This document shows, piece after piece, positions 25,623-37,600 of a DNA stretch of 64,000 nt. Source of the stretch: Bugulina stolonifera. Lineage: Eukaryota; Bryozoa; Gymnolaemata; Cheilostomatida; Bugulidae. The stretch covers positions 3,686,850 through 3,750,849 of the forward strand of contig OW285197.1 in assembly GCA_935421135.1 (NCBI GenBank). Reading direction: 5' to 3'. The number at the start of each line of letters is the position of its first letter. Position 1 is the stretch's first letter. The notes below the pieces were generated by a model. It searched no databases, had not been told where the DNA came from, and saw nothing but the letters and a program-made list of their open reading frames with translations. The translations under genes and the position numbers were made by a program.

Positions 25623-28388
25623 TAATATATCATGGGATATCCACAACCATATTATGTACATGCACATATACATAATATATTAGTGATGATGAAATCCCCA
25701 CGCATGAGACTTGTTTCAATAACAAACAGGGTAGTGTGCTACGATATTATAAAGATAAAGTGTATGTGGATCCAAGACCGCAAGTATCAAATTAGATATA
25801 CCATGTTGTATAAGTTTTAGGCAAGAAAACCAGCAATTTCATCTACTTACGTAGAACAAGTAGGGTATAAATCTAACTATTCCACAGATTTTACTGATAG
25901 TTCCATAATTGAGGACCTATGCAAACGATGCTTGAATTTTTTTTAAGCTTTTGCAAGGCGGGCGCGGAGCAAATGCTTTTATGTAAAACTGATCACATTA
26001 TTATAATTATTATAATTATTGTATTATAACTATTTCTCATAGACTATAATAGTCTATGAGAAATAGTTGTTGTTTTTTTCCAGGCCTACATGTATACACA
26101 AAGTAGGGCGTATACATGTACATTTACATTGAATTTTTAATAGTGTCGCATATCAAAAACATGTAGCTGTTCCTACAACAAGTGGGTACTTAAATAGCAG
26201 CTACGGAACATCTATGCACAAATCTTGTGCAATAATAATATGGCTGAGTGCTTTTCTGTTTTGTGATCTTGTAAGTCAACATAATTGATATTCAGTATTT
26301 GCCAATGTTTATAGAAGTTGAGTGGTATTTCCATGTCCTGCTGGTCTCATATATCGTGGCTGATGCATACATACACATGTTGCACTGACCACTTATTAAA
26401 CAAGTATAACACTTAGACAAACAGCTAAAGAATATCTTAGTTTCTCAGCTGAATCTAAAAATACGAAGGACCATATTGTTGACTGCATGCATGAAGGTTT
26501 TGCTAGCAAAGACTTTGGTGAAACACATTGCAGAAAACAATTACTCATCCGTTCTACAGAAACTACTTTGCATTAAGTGAGAGGTGTTCACAATGTTTTG
26601 TAGTTGTCCAAATGTTAGATACTATATTGGCTTTTTATAATACAGGAGTTCAGTAGGTGAATATATATCATTACTGTTTCTATTGAACTGTTCACCGGAA
26701 ACAGTTGGCATATGTGGTAGCCTACTTATTCTAGCCAAATGTCAATGCGTCGTGACTGTGATCCAGTTCTGCAAGCCATAAGTTAATCTATTTTCGTTTG
26801 TAGATGTCTACTTGTTTTTCCCATTCTTATCTAGAGCAATGTTGACATCTGCTGGTAGAGCTGAAGCAATGTTTAACTTTGGTGCTGTTACTACCACGCA
26901 AATACGAACTGATACCCAAAAATACACGTTGAAAACTGCATGTCAAAATATGTTATGCTATTCATAGCAAAATAACTAATAGTCAGTTTAGTTGCTATCA
27001 ATCTGGTAGACATGGGCAGGGAAGCAAAGCCAAGTATTGACCTGTACATTACATAACAACCCTCCGTTATAGCCAGTAGCAATCATATTAAACTATACAC
27101 ATGACTGTGTATTAATTGTGTACATGTATACTGTATTATAATAATTGTGTAACATTCACACACAGCAAATAAACTGTTCCTTTATCACCTACATTAAATA
27201 CATCCACCACAACTTGACATATAACGGAATACCAACAAACATTGTATATCTCATTTAATATGAAACACCAATATTATGTTATTCCATTAATTCCATATTT
27301 TTATTCTATTTGTGTACATGTAGTACAGTATATTAAAGCATTAAGGAAACCACACTTTCATGTTGATATTCAAATTATACAAGTATTGAGCTTCCATTTT
27401 AGTGTTTGTTTAACTTTCTAGACTTAGGGGTTCAAGAAATCAGTTGTAAAACTGGAGTATCTCCAAAAACACTAGCAGTTACAGGGGGAAATAAAGCCAA
27501 ACGTTTACTGAATTGCTATAACTATTTGTTTACATTTATTACATGTATGATAGGAGTGATTATTCACTAATAATAGCATTTCATCCAATAGTGAATAAGT
27601 TAGTTACAATTTTGTAATTAGGAAAACATGCTTGGATGTTTTCCATGCAATGCACGCCAATGAAAACATCGCTGTTCAACAGCAATGACTGTGTGACTGT
27701 TTGACAATTATTTTTACTATTTGCTTTGAACCTGTGGGCAATTTTATTATAAATAATTTGGCAGTGACTAGAAAGTACCTCAGGCTATAAATTGCTGAAA
27801 TATTATCGGATATTTTACCATAGATCAAAATATATTTGTTAGTGAAGGTTACTATATATTTACTACCAGTGGTGCGGCACCCTGGCATCAATATCACAGG
27901 TCAAAGGTCATTACAATGGTTTCTCATCTAGTTAAGTTTGTACTAGCATTTTTCTACAGGGTAGATTTCTGGGGGCTATATCTCTGAATATACTAGGCCC
28001 ACAAAGACAACAAAATAGCTCAAATTGAAGCTCAATACCTCTAAATTGTGAATATACACATGTGAAGTAGCTTCCATAAGGCTTTAGTAACCTCTAATGC
28101 CTATTCTTGATATATTGTTTCTTCCAACTCTTATGTATAGACACAATAATCATTTTGGGAAGGGTTAAAAGAAACTTGATTATTTGGCAGAAAACAGGAA
28201 TGGAAATGCATCCATTTCAACCCTAGCTTAGATGATAATGTTTGATAATTGAATAGATTTTGAAAATTGACATTTCCGGTATTCATTATAAAAATGATGC
28301 ATTGTGCATGTAAAGTTATATTACATTATTACATCCAGTTGACAGTGCACAACTAGTAAATCACTAGTATAATGCAAGACTGCCCAAC
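25623..28388. other. Intergenic: duplicated block, then unassigned DNA
   Basis: 25.62-27.08 kb is the right part of the block shared with 15.4-17.1 kb. Paralogous phrases include CCAGCAATTTCA and AGGGTATAAA near 25.84 kb and 15.55 kb. A short perfect palindrome lies at 26,028-26,067. From 27.1 to 28.39 kb I see no gene. Confidence 0.45.
26028..26067. repeat. Short perfect inverted repeat
   Basis: Twenty-base arms: AACTATTTCTCATAGACTAT and its complement, adjacent with no loop. It could form a cruciform or hairpin. Confidence 0.7.
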
Positions 28389-28626
28389 TTAACGGTGTGA
28401 GTTTCGTTTAGGATATCGCTTCCTAGACTTTCTAGACTTGATCGTAGATCTCCGTGACGGTCCAGCGGTTATTGATTTCATGGTGTATGGCTCGTCATAT
28501 ATCTCTGAATATGCAGAAACCTCTGTGCTCACTCCAGCCATACCAGCAGGGTACTTTGTTTGCGTTTTATCCATTTGGGGAGGTAATGGCAGGGGTCGCA
28601 TAGAAGACAGCTTTTTTTTCTTGAAA
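28389..28626 (-). other. Gene M exon 13: cytoplasmic tail
   Basis: 238 nt, 79 codons including the stop. It starts with FKKKKL straight after the membrane exon (a stop-transfer cluster), followed by a proline stretch (PLPLPPQ, SH3-ligand-like) and SEIYDEPY. A YDEP motif is a possible phosphotyrosine SH2 site. The tail ends with alternating R/K/S (RRSTIKSRKSRKRYPKRNSH). The gene P tail exon has the same length and the same basic end, but little other identity. Confidence 0.8.
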
Positions 28627-31600
28627 CTTAAAATAGATAAACAGTCTGAGTTCTGGATAATGAAACAAATATGTGTGACAAAAACCTTGCATAGAAACTG
28701 AAGCTGGACTATTTTGAGGGAGAAATACATAATATACGTGTACATGTATAATATAAATACATATAACACAATACGTAATACATATAATAATGTACCTATA
28801 ATACATATAACACATAATTATAATCAGGGGCGGATTTGGGGTCCCGCCCTCCCTGCCATGGCGGGACCCTTCATTTCCAATAAGAAAAAATTAAATTGAT
28901 CATTTCTCCTAAAAATAGCTGCAAATTGATCATGAAATAAAGTATTTACGGCTTACTCAAGTTCATCTTTCAACACAGGAAAGCTATTACTAATCTGTGA
29001 GCTTGATTCGCTACAGTTATAGTAGTAAGCTAGCCACATTAGTGGATTAGTAATAGATACACTATAAGACACAGACTTCCTACAGGAAGCTATTTAGGCT
29101 AGAGTGAAAATGTCAAGGACAATGTAATGTTGCTAGGAAACCAAATCAATGATAATATTATCATTGACCAAATCACGTGCAAGAAGCCAAGAAGGAAACT
29201 GCCTTATGTACAATAAAGATGGAAAGACAACTCTTGTCAGCTAAGAGGCAAATAAACCAAGCATGCAGTATTTTAAGATTTCTGTTGATCAAACACTAAA
29301 TGTAAAGTCATGTAACCCATGTTCATGTTTATTATGCTTTAGTACAAGAAGGAGAGCGAGTTGCACTGCACTCCATACAAGCTTGGCAATGGCTGAATGG
29401 CATACATATTCATAGTCATAGATTACTATAATAATACAATGTAATTATAAGATGATAATATAATTTAGAATAATATATTAACACAAAAATATTTTATTTA
29501 TGTTATAGGGCAGCAAATATTTATGTAACAAAAACATGTTGATTCATGGAGTGAGTGTGCATAAATTTGCTTCATTTAGTGCAAAATTCAGCATATGGCT
29601 TCGGTGGCCGGTGCGCTGCCCCGGACCCCGCCAGGAGGCCTAGTCGGCCCCCTGGACCCCCGGTCTGTTGGCAGAACCCTTCAAACTGTGCCAGATCCGC
29701 CCCTGCATATAATACACATATAATACATATCATACATAATTATGATATAATGACTTGAGTTGCATGCTGCCAACTAGTTGAAGTATATTATTATTGTTAC
29801 AAAAGACAAGTGAGAAAGCACCTACAGTGTATGGCGTAAGTTAAGTTACTTACTACATCCCAGTTAGAACTCCAACTGCCACCACCAGCAGAGAGTATAT
29901 TGTGGCAATTATAACTTGGGCAGGCACTCCTACAAATACACATTAATAATCATATACCCACAACTTTGTTCCTTATACAATGTCATGTACATGTAAAACC
30001 ATGAATAAAGCATTAGATATGAGCAACCTAATACATGCAAATCACTTCTCTGCTACTGAGAAATTTCTCTAGATTCAGTAAATAAAAGAAAGTAACTATA
30101 ATAATATGCAAGAAATGCTCTTTGCTCAGTAGAAGACAATGACCAGATTTCCATGAGTACTACTTTACCCACAATCCTAAGACAAGTTTACTCAATTAAA
30201 CTGCAACTGTCAGTTTCCAATTATTATTTTTAGTAAATGCCTGTATTGTGTCTGGCTAAACTTCTTTCAAGAGCCTACAATTTACTCACCAACGTTAGCA
30301 AAAGTTTGACCAAATCGGAAGCCATCTTGAATGGCTGAGCCAGCTAACGTAGTCTCCACACTTGTTTCATCTAGTTTAGTTGCTTTGACAGAGACTCGGA
30401 ATCTGACGGGAAGTTTTCCGTTCCATGTGTATTCTACAATTCCGTTTATACTTTTGTTTCCAACTTTGGCAGCGCCAAGGCATTTAGACGGAGTGCAGAT
30501 CTCAAACAGATACCCATCACATAGCTGCAATGGAATAATGCGGTCGAGCGCAAAATTATTATTTGTGTTGAGATCCATGTAAATATTTGTTAGTTCCCTT
30601 CTATACATCTTAAAAAATACAATGTTTAAGAGTTCAAACAGCCACATATTTTTTGGTGTTCAGTTTGCACTATTCATTAACACTATCCATAAGGTATGCT
30701 GTTGTTTTATTGATGTTAGACTAAATTATTTTATGGTCATGTTTAAACAGAGAAGTAGTCTGTCTGTTAGATTTTGTGTCTGATGCAAAGAGTATTCTAC
30801 ATGTACTACTGCAGCCTATTAAAGTGTACACTGAGATACGAATATGCATCGGACTAACACAAATAAATTCTCAACCGGAGAGTACTATACATGTATGCCA
30901 CACTGTAGTAAGGCAATGGGATTTTACTTCATGCTTTTTTTCAGGTAAGAATGTACACACATCATGTTCTACTCACGCCTTTTCCTGGCCTCCAGGAGAA
31001 CAAGTGTGATGCTCCAGCGTCAACCTGGTGTGTTAAGTCTTTTGGAGGAGCAGGTGCTAGAAACATAAAATATTATCTAAAGTTCTGGACCTGCTGAAAC
31101 TGAAACACAAGTGTATTTATGAGTCAAATAATGTCTTCCACAGTGCAGACTGTGTGAAACATTGAGTATCATTACATCTTTGATTGCAGCTGTAGGCCTA
31201 CATTTAGGATATCTGTATAATGCTGTTCATCATTTTCTTCTAAAATGTATAGCTTACTACATTGCTTTGGATAGTTGAACCAGAGAGTAAAATTGAATGG
31301 GCCAATGGGCATGGACCAATGGGCATGAACCAATGGGCATGGACCAATGCGCATGGACCAATGCGCATGGACCAATGGGCATGGACCAAGAGGCATGAAC
31401 CAATGGGCATGGACCAATGGGCATGGACCAATGGGCATGGACCAATGGGCGAGGACCAATGGCAAAGATAAATATAATGTTATGGCAAATAGTCAGCTTT
31501 AATTGTGTTATGAAGGAGTTCAAACCTCAGACAAATTTTATAAGCATGTAAGCAAACTCCGCTTCCATTATACTTAGCACTTTGCAGTATAACAACAGCA

Positions 31601-34600
31601 CACTGTTGCTTGCAGTTGCTCATCTCAGTGGCTAACATCAGATACACTATTTTGTGGGTTGGGACCCCTTTCGCTAGCCTTTGTTTACTGGTTTAGATAG
31701 GCTATTTTTCATCCAATAATAATAGCTAATTTCCTCAACTGGCCAATAGAAATACTTTTGACAGATTTTCTTAATGCTCCAACTTGCACCAACAATTTTA
31801 GCCGAAATGGGTAATCGGGAGAGATATCCATTAGTGCGATAAAGTAATGAAAAAATGAATAGATGAGCTGTGAGGTCAAAGCACACCTATGGTGAAGAGT
31901 TAGCTGCAGAATCAAAAACTCTAACAGCATTACAATGTTGTTTTTAACGGATAATTTGTGAGAATTTTCATAGTGCTGTAATCATTTGCAAGTTCAGATA
32001 TACAAAATTACAAAAAAAACCGTCATAACATCAAAATTTTGGCTGTGTTCAGCTTCTTTTGAGAGAATCCGGTATTGAATGAATCTAACATGTTTGACTT
32101 GGTTAAAAAGAGGAGAGATTCTGCTTCCAACAAATTTACAATATTTATATGACTTGTGTCACCCAGTGTTAGGGTATAATAGTTTTAATATGATGTAGTA
32201 AAAAGACAAAACCGTCTAGCCAGAGTTGAACATAACAGTCGGGATGGCGGACTTGAGAGAATTTTGAGTTGAGCTCTTAGAGCTTTATTGTACTGTACAC
32301 ATTATGAGCAAATGCTCAACTATCTACCACTTTTTTATAATATACATGTACACATACCTGCAGTTTCATCGTAAAACTTAGGTCACATGTTTTCTCAACT
32401 TTTTTCATACCATGGCCCACTTTGCCTAATCTAAAATTCCTATGGCCCACAAGCGGTCACAACAGATAATCAGAAATCAGTAATTTTTAGTATAATAGAT
32501 GACTGTATTTGAAAGATTGTCATATCTGTACAAAGCCAGAGTAGGAAACAAATGAAAGTTAGTGAGAGCCTTGGCAGTGACGTTTGACTGCAAGTACTTC
32601 CTATCGTGGTTCCACTTGAGATAAAGCACATCTGATGTCATGGGCTAATTCAAGGGGTTCTTCGATTTAGTTTCCAACTGCACCATTGTAGAAAATCCTG
32701 ACTCACAGAGATATGTTGTTGCGAATGGCAGTAACATCCTTAGACATTCCTTGGCTACTGATGGATAGCTGGGTGCCATTCTGGGTCAAAACTGGTTGGG
32801 GGATACTTCAGAAAATAAATTGTTCTCCACAGAATCATTTTCTAGCTCTATAAGCTCATCTTCCAGGTGATCTTCAATGTCCTCTACTTGGGTTTGGAAA
32901 AGATTTCTCAGTAGTTTCCGAGATGTAGGTTCCAGGTTGGAAAAATATCGCTGAAATTCATCTTTCAGCGCTTCAAGATGTGCAGTTATGTTGAAATTTA
33001 GCTTGGAATTTATTGGTTGAGCACCAAATAACTCAGACGGCTTCTGGAAGGAACTGAAGACTCTATATCCTGTCTTGCGCCTCCAATTCTCCAGTTTCTG
33101 GGTAAATGCGTTGATTGCATCTATCAACTGGATTACAGTAGATTCTGGGCCTTGGAGTTTCAAATTCAAAGTATTCAGATTTACTTGTATACTATATACT
33201 ATATACTATGTATACTGTGTATGCCCTGTGGCCTCTGAAAATCTCTGTTGTGCCCCCCCCCCCCCCCCCCTGGGGTTCATCGGCTCCCCGTTGAGAGCCT
33301 CTGACTTAAGACGATCTACTAAATAATGCAAGAGGTCTTACTTGATACAAATGTGGACGTCAGATTACTGATGGAGTTTACTCTGCCATGCGACATGAGA
33401 AACGAAGTCCAACTTTCCATAGTATACAGATGACCAGGGACTAGTCCTTCTTGGAAAATTATTGTCCTAGTCTACATGAAAAGAAACACATTATTGAAAA
33501 TACATGTAGCTAATACTAAAACAATTATTTACTCGTAGATGTTATTGATCCATAACAATATGAAATATTTTAAATGTGGAGCCTAAAGTGATTTACCTGA
33601 CCATAACTACTCTTCATTGTACATACCACATAATATTTACATGTGTATGTATTAGGCCTGCAACGATGAATCGATAACGATTCTCGATGCGATTATTAAT
33701 TTCCAGCATTTTCAATATTGATTCATTGCACTCAATTTTCGATTCTTGTTAAATACATACTTAGTCTGCAGAATCCCAAGTTATCACCATAGCATGGTGG
33801 CAGAGTGCTCGCTTTACAAACGTGTGGTCATGGGTTCGAATCTCAGTGAAGAACCATTTTTTTCTAGTAATTTTGTTGGCAATAAGTGGATATCTATAAT
33901 ATACATCATGTGCTAAGGTGTATTACTAATATACACTGTAAGTCTAAAAATATATAAATGCCCCAAACATACAATTTGTATTTGATATTCCACACCATTA
34001 GAAGGTATGCTTCTGGAATCTACTCATTCAACTCTTTTTGTTGATTCTGAAATGGAATTATCAACTCAATTACTACAACTGACAGTGTTCTAAAATACTG
34101 TCGCGAAGAACTACTGCAACGTAAATGGTGTCAGGGTAAATGATTCAAATAAATAGCAACATTGATAGTTGTGCTCACTGTCTTCATTCACTGCTCGCTT
34201 GGGGTTACAGTAACACACTTGCCTATTGTTGTACTACATAGTTACATTATTTTAGTAAAATCGTGAGATACTGTTATTGGTCTGATTGATCTCACTAGTG
34301 TATTTTCTGTTAATTTTGCGCAATGAAGTATCGAATCGAAAAAATCAAAACAGTATTTTGTGAATTGTTGCAGGCCTAATATGTATGTATCATACTAAAT
34401 GCATATTTGAAAACTATCACTCTAGACAAATGTATTGGACTTTAAGGAGTTTGGCTATTTTATATAGTATGTCTTACACTCGTTATACAGGAAACCACTG
34501 CTTATACCAAATACAATATTTTCATCATCTTTGAATATGTACATTATGGTGAGTCAACTGAGCTTCTTCATTTACACGGAAATATGTTACCAGAGACCCA

Positions 34601-37600
34601 GCTATCACTAAAAGTTTTCCAAGCCAGGGCTTCCTTGTAAGTAACAACATTTACATAGTGTCAATTTCTGCCAAATAATAGTGAAATGAAAATAACGGAT
34701 TTTATTCTGGTCTTCAGGTACAACCAGCTTATTGCGATACAAGATAATCAACTTACATTTTCCAGAGTGTAAACATAAATACTTTTAGATAAGCTGAAAT
34801 GAATCTTTAGATCTTCATACAGTTCCGTATTATTTGGCTCCAACGCAAATGAGAAGTTCGGAAATCCGTTTTCAGTTTGAATGAAGGTGACTGAATTAGG
34901 TGGTAATGGTGCTGCAACAAGAGTGATGGTCATTGATTTTTTAAATTGCTTGTTGTGAAAGATAAGTACCTGTACAACTGTATGAACAAGGTTTTCTTAG
35001 TAATACACCCATCAACTGTTTTCTTACAGAAGAGCATATTATGTACATGTACATGTATGCGGTTCAAATTGTATGCGTGTTGTGAACCTTTGGAGAGCGT
35101 TTGTATTGGAGTACAGACATTGTAGAGCTGAATGCTTATTGCGTAACGCTAACTGCAATATTACATTGCAATATTACATTGGATAAGGAAAAATAAGTTA
35201 CAGTCATTTATTTTTCATGGTACACAATCCTGGTGTACACAAATCCATTTTGGAAGCAGCTCGTATATCCGCTAGGTTTTTCCAGATTTTGTGATCACAA
35301 TTCATAAAAATTATGTTGTGCGCTTATTTTTAGACATCATGTGCACGAAGAACTCATATTTGAAGGACTCAGAGAGAGGCAAGTATTTTCTGATTAGACC
35401 GATCAGATACAAGTCTACTCTGAAAACTGTAGCTCAAATTTTTGCTCTTCCGCTACTGACCCTGGTAGCTAGTCTAGTAATATGAGTGTGTACATGATGA
35501 GTGTACTGTACTGTGGATATAAGGTAAATGCAACCTATGATAGTTTCCTGGGCTGTTCGGGTTTTGGGAAGTACATGTACATGTGATTGTGTCTGCTGAA
35601 CCTATGATGGATCCAGTATCTCATCTGACCACGCCATATACATGTATGGGTTCAAAAGCTTTTTGCGGTTGCTTCTATTACATGTACTAATGGCATTTTG
35701 AGGCAAAGATATTTAAGACATCTTTACTAGCCTTTTTTATCCCTATATGGCACACATATGTGCCATGGCTACACAATGGATAAGTCCCATTATGGCACAG
35801 ATGTGTGCCATAATTTCATCACAACTTTGAAAAGTTTAGATTGTGCTATGATGGTGACTGACTATTCAAATGAAAGCTCATTATGTTAGCCATCCAATGA
35901 GCCTACAATGTCAAGGCCATAGTTTGAATAATTGCTAAGTGACTCCTGCAAAGGTAGTAAAACTCTGTTTGGCATGTGCATGTGTAAAGTTTTTGAGTGC
36001 TTTTGCCTACGAGAGCCGAGGGCTACAAGTATGGGAAGGACTTGGACGGTGGTAGAGGCCGACCAAGTGTACCTTCTGCTCATTACATAGAAGAGTGAAT
36101 AGTTGTGGGTGCTCTTTATAGTGTAGATTGTAGATTATATCAGACGTAGGCCGATGCCGAGACTCATTGGAGCTCAGGACCGACGTAGGTCATGTAGAGT
36201 TTATACGCCGAGGGAGTGCAGAGAAAGAATGTCTACCCTTGAGAACCTAAGTCCGACGCTAGGTTCATTAGAACCCGGGATCGGCCTAAGCCTAAGGGGT
36301 GGATAGAGATGTGCTTAGCCTAGGATGAGGTGAACTCGAGCCGTACTGAATCCCACGGATTCTCAGGTGGAGTTACCTGCCTGAAGAGTAAGCCTCTGTA
36401 GGTTGAGTTAGGAGATGTTGCTTTATTCAAGCGCAATCAATAACTGATTCACAACACAAAATGCACTGCTTTATATACATAACAAACTTCCGGCCAAAAA
36501 GGCCCGACATGGTGTCGGTTATCCGACATGGGGTCGGCTCCGGAACAGACGCAACAATATGTCTGGTTCCGCCCGACTCGGCCATATAAAAGGTTGGCCT
36601 TCGCACCAAATGTGCTTACAATAAAGGAGAAACATGTCGTCTATAAATATGAGCTAAATCCATAAGGTCGGCCACGAATGTACTATATAAAATGGCAAAA
36701 GACTCTAATAATTCACAATCAAGTAAGGACAGACAATTACTAAATAAGTATATACATGTGGGAAAAACCAAGTTGCAATAGAACGTAATCCCAAGGCTTG
36801 ATTGCTAGTACATATGTATATAAGATACGCAGTATAATTATAAGATAATGAATGCATAGATGAATATGGATAACAATGCATGGGTAAGATATTTGAATGT
36901 CAGCTAATAATAATGTTATGTGACTAGCCAAGGAAAGCTAGCTGTCACGACCTTCTTAGAGCTGGCCAGGAGGGACAGCATCCGCTTTGATACTAAGGCC
37001 TTCTCAACGGCGTTGGCGTACGTTAGCTTGGGACTACTTTTGGCTGGCTGTTCCATCACACATGCACGCAACAATTGGAAACAACAATAGATCAACTTGC
37101 ACAGTGTGCAACAGTGACTTTCAGTGACACAAAATGTCTTCTACATTGAGTTATTTCAGTCAAATAAAGCATTTCTCGAGGAATACATTGGTGTTGAAAT
37201 TTTTCTGTTTTTTTGCACACGAATGTAGGTAATAGTAGTTTTGCACACACATCTCTAGTAACGAAAAAGTGGTAATACTAGCTTTTCTCACATCTTCTAG
37301 TATATTTTTCATCATTGTAAAACTCACCTGTAAGTAAAAACTGTGGATTTATATTTATCTTATACAGAATTTTGTCGGAAATGCAATGCACTTTGAATCT
37401 TGAAGCTGGCATAAATAGAAATAAGAATACAGGCAATTTTTGAGACACACCTCAGCGCACAAAAATAAGGCCTGGGATTTAGCCCCAAAATTAGACGAGA
37501 CTTAAAAGGCTAGTCTTAGTGCATGTATTGTACAGTGTATTGATATATACATATACATATATATATTTTAAGTGTACGTCTACATGTATATCACTGACTA

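Noticed and set aside
28389..28769. Long version of the tail ORF starting at 28,769
   Set aside because: The upstream part is intronic. A TTTTAAG acceptor at 28,627 gives the phase needed by the membrane exon and a 238-nt exon equal to gene P.
31301..31462. CRISPR-like regular repeats
   Set aside because: Unit of 14 bp with no unique spacers, in a eukaryotic intron: an ordinary minisatellite.
31172..31523. Overlapping frames encoding repeated PIGPCPLVHAHW-type peptides
   Set aside because: The 14-bp minisatellite is open in several frames on both strands, and it lies within a gene M intron.
33791..33855. Functional tRNA gene
   Set aside because: Boxes A and B are present, but no clean cloverleaf was found and the segment lies within a transposon.
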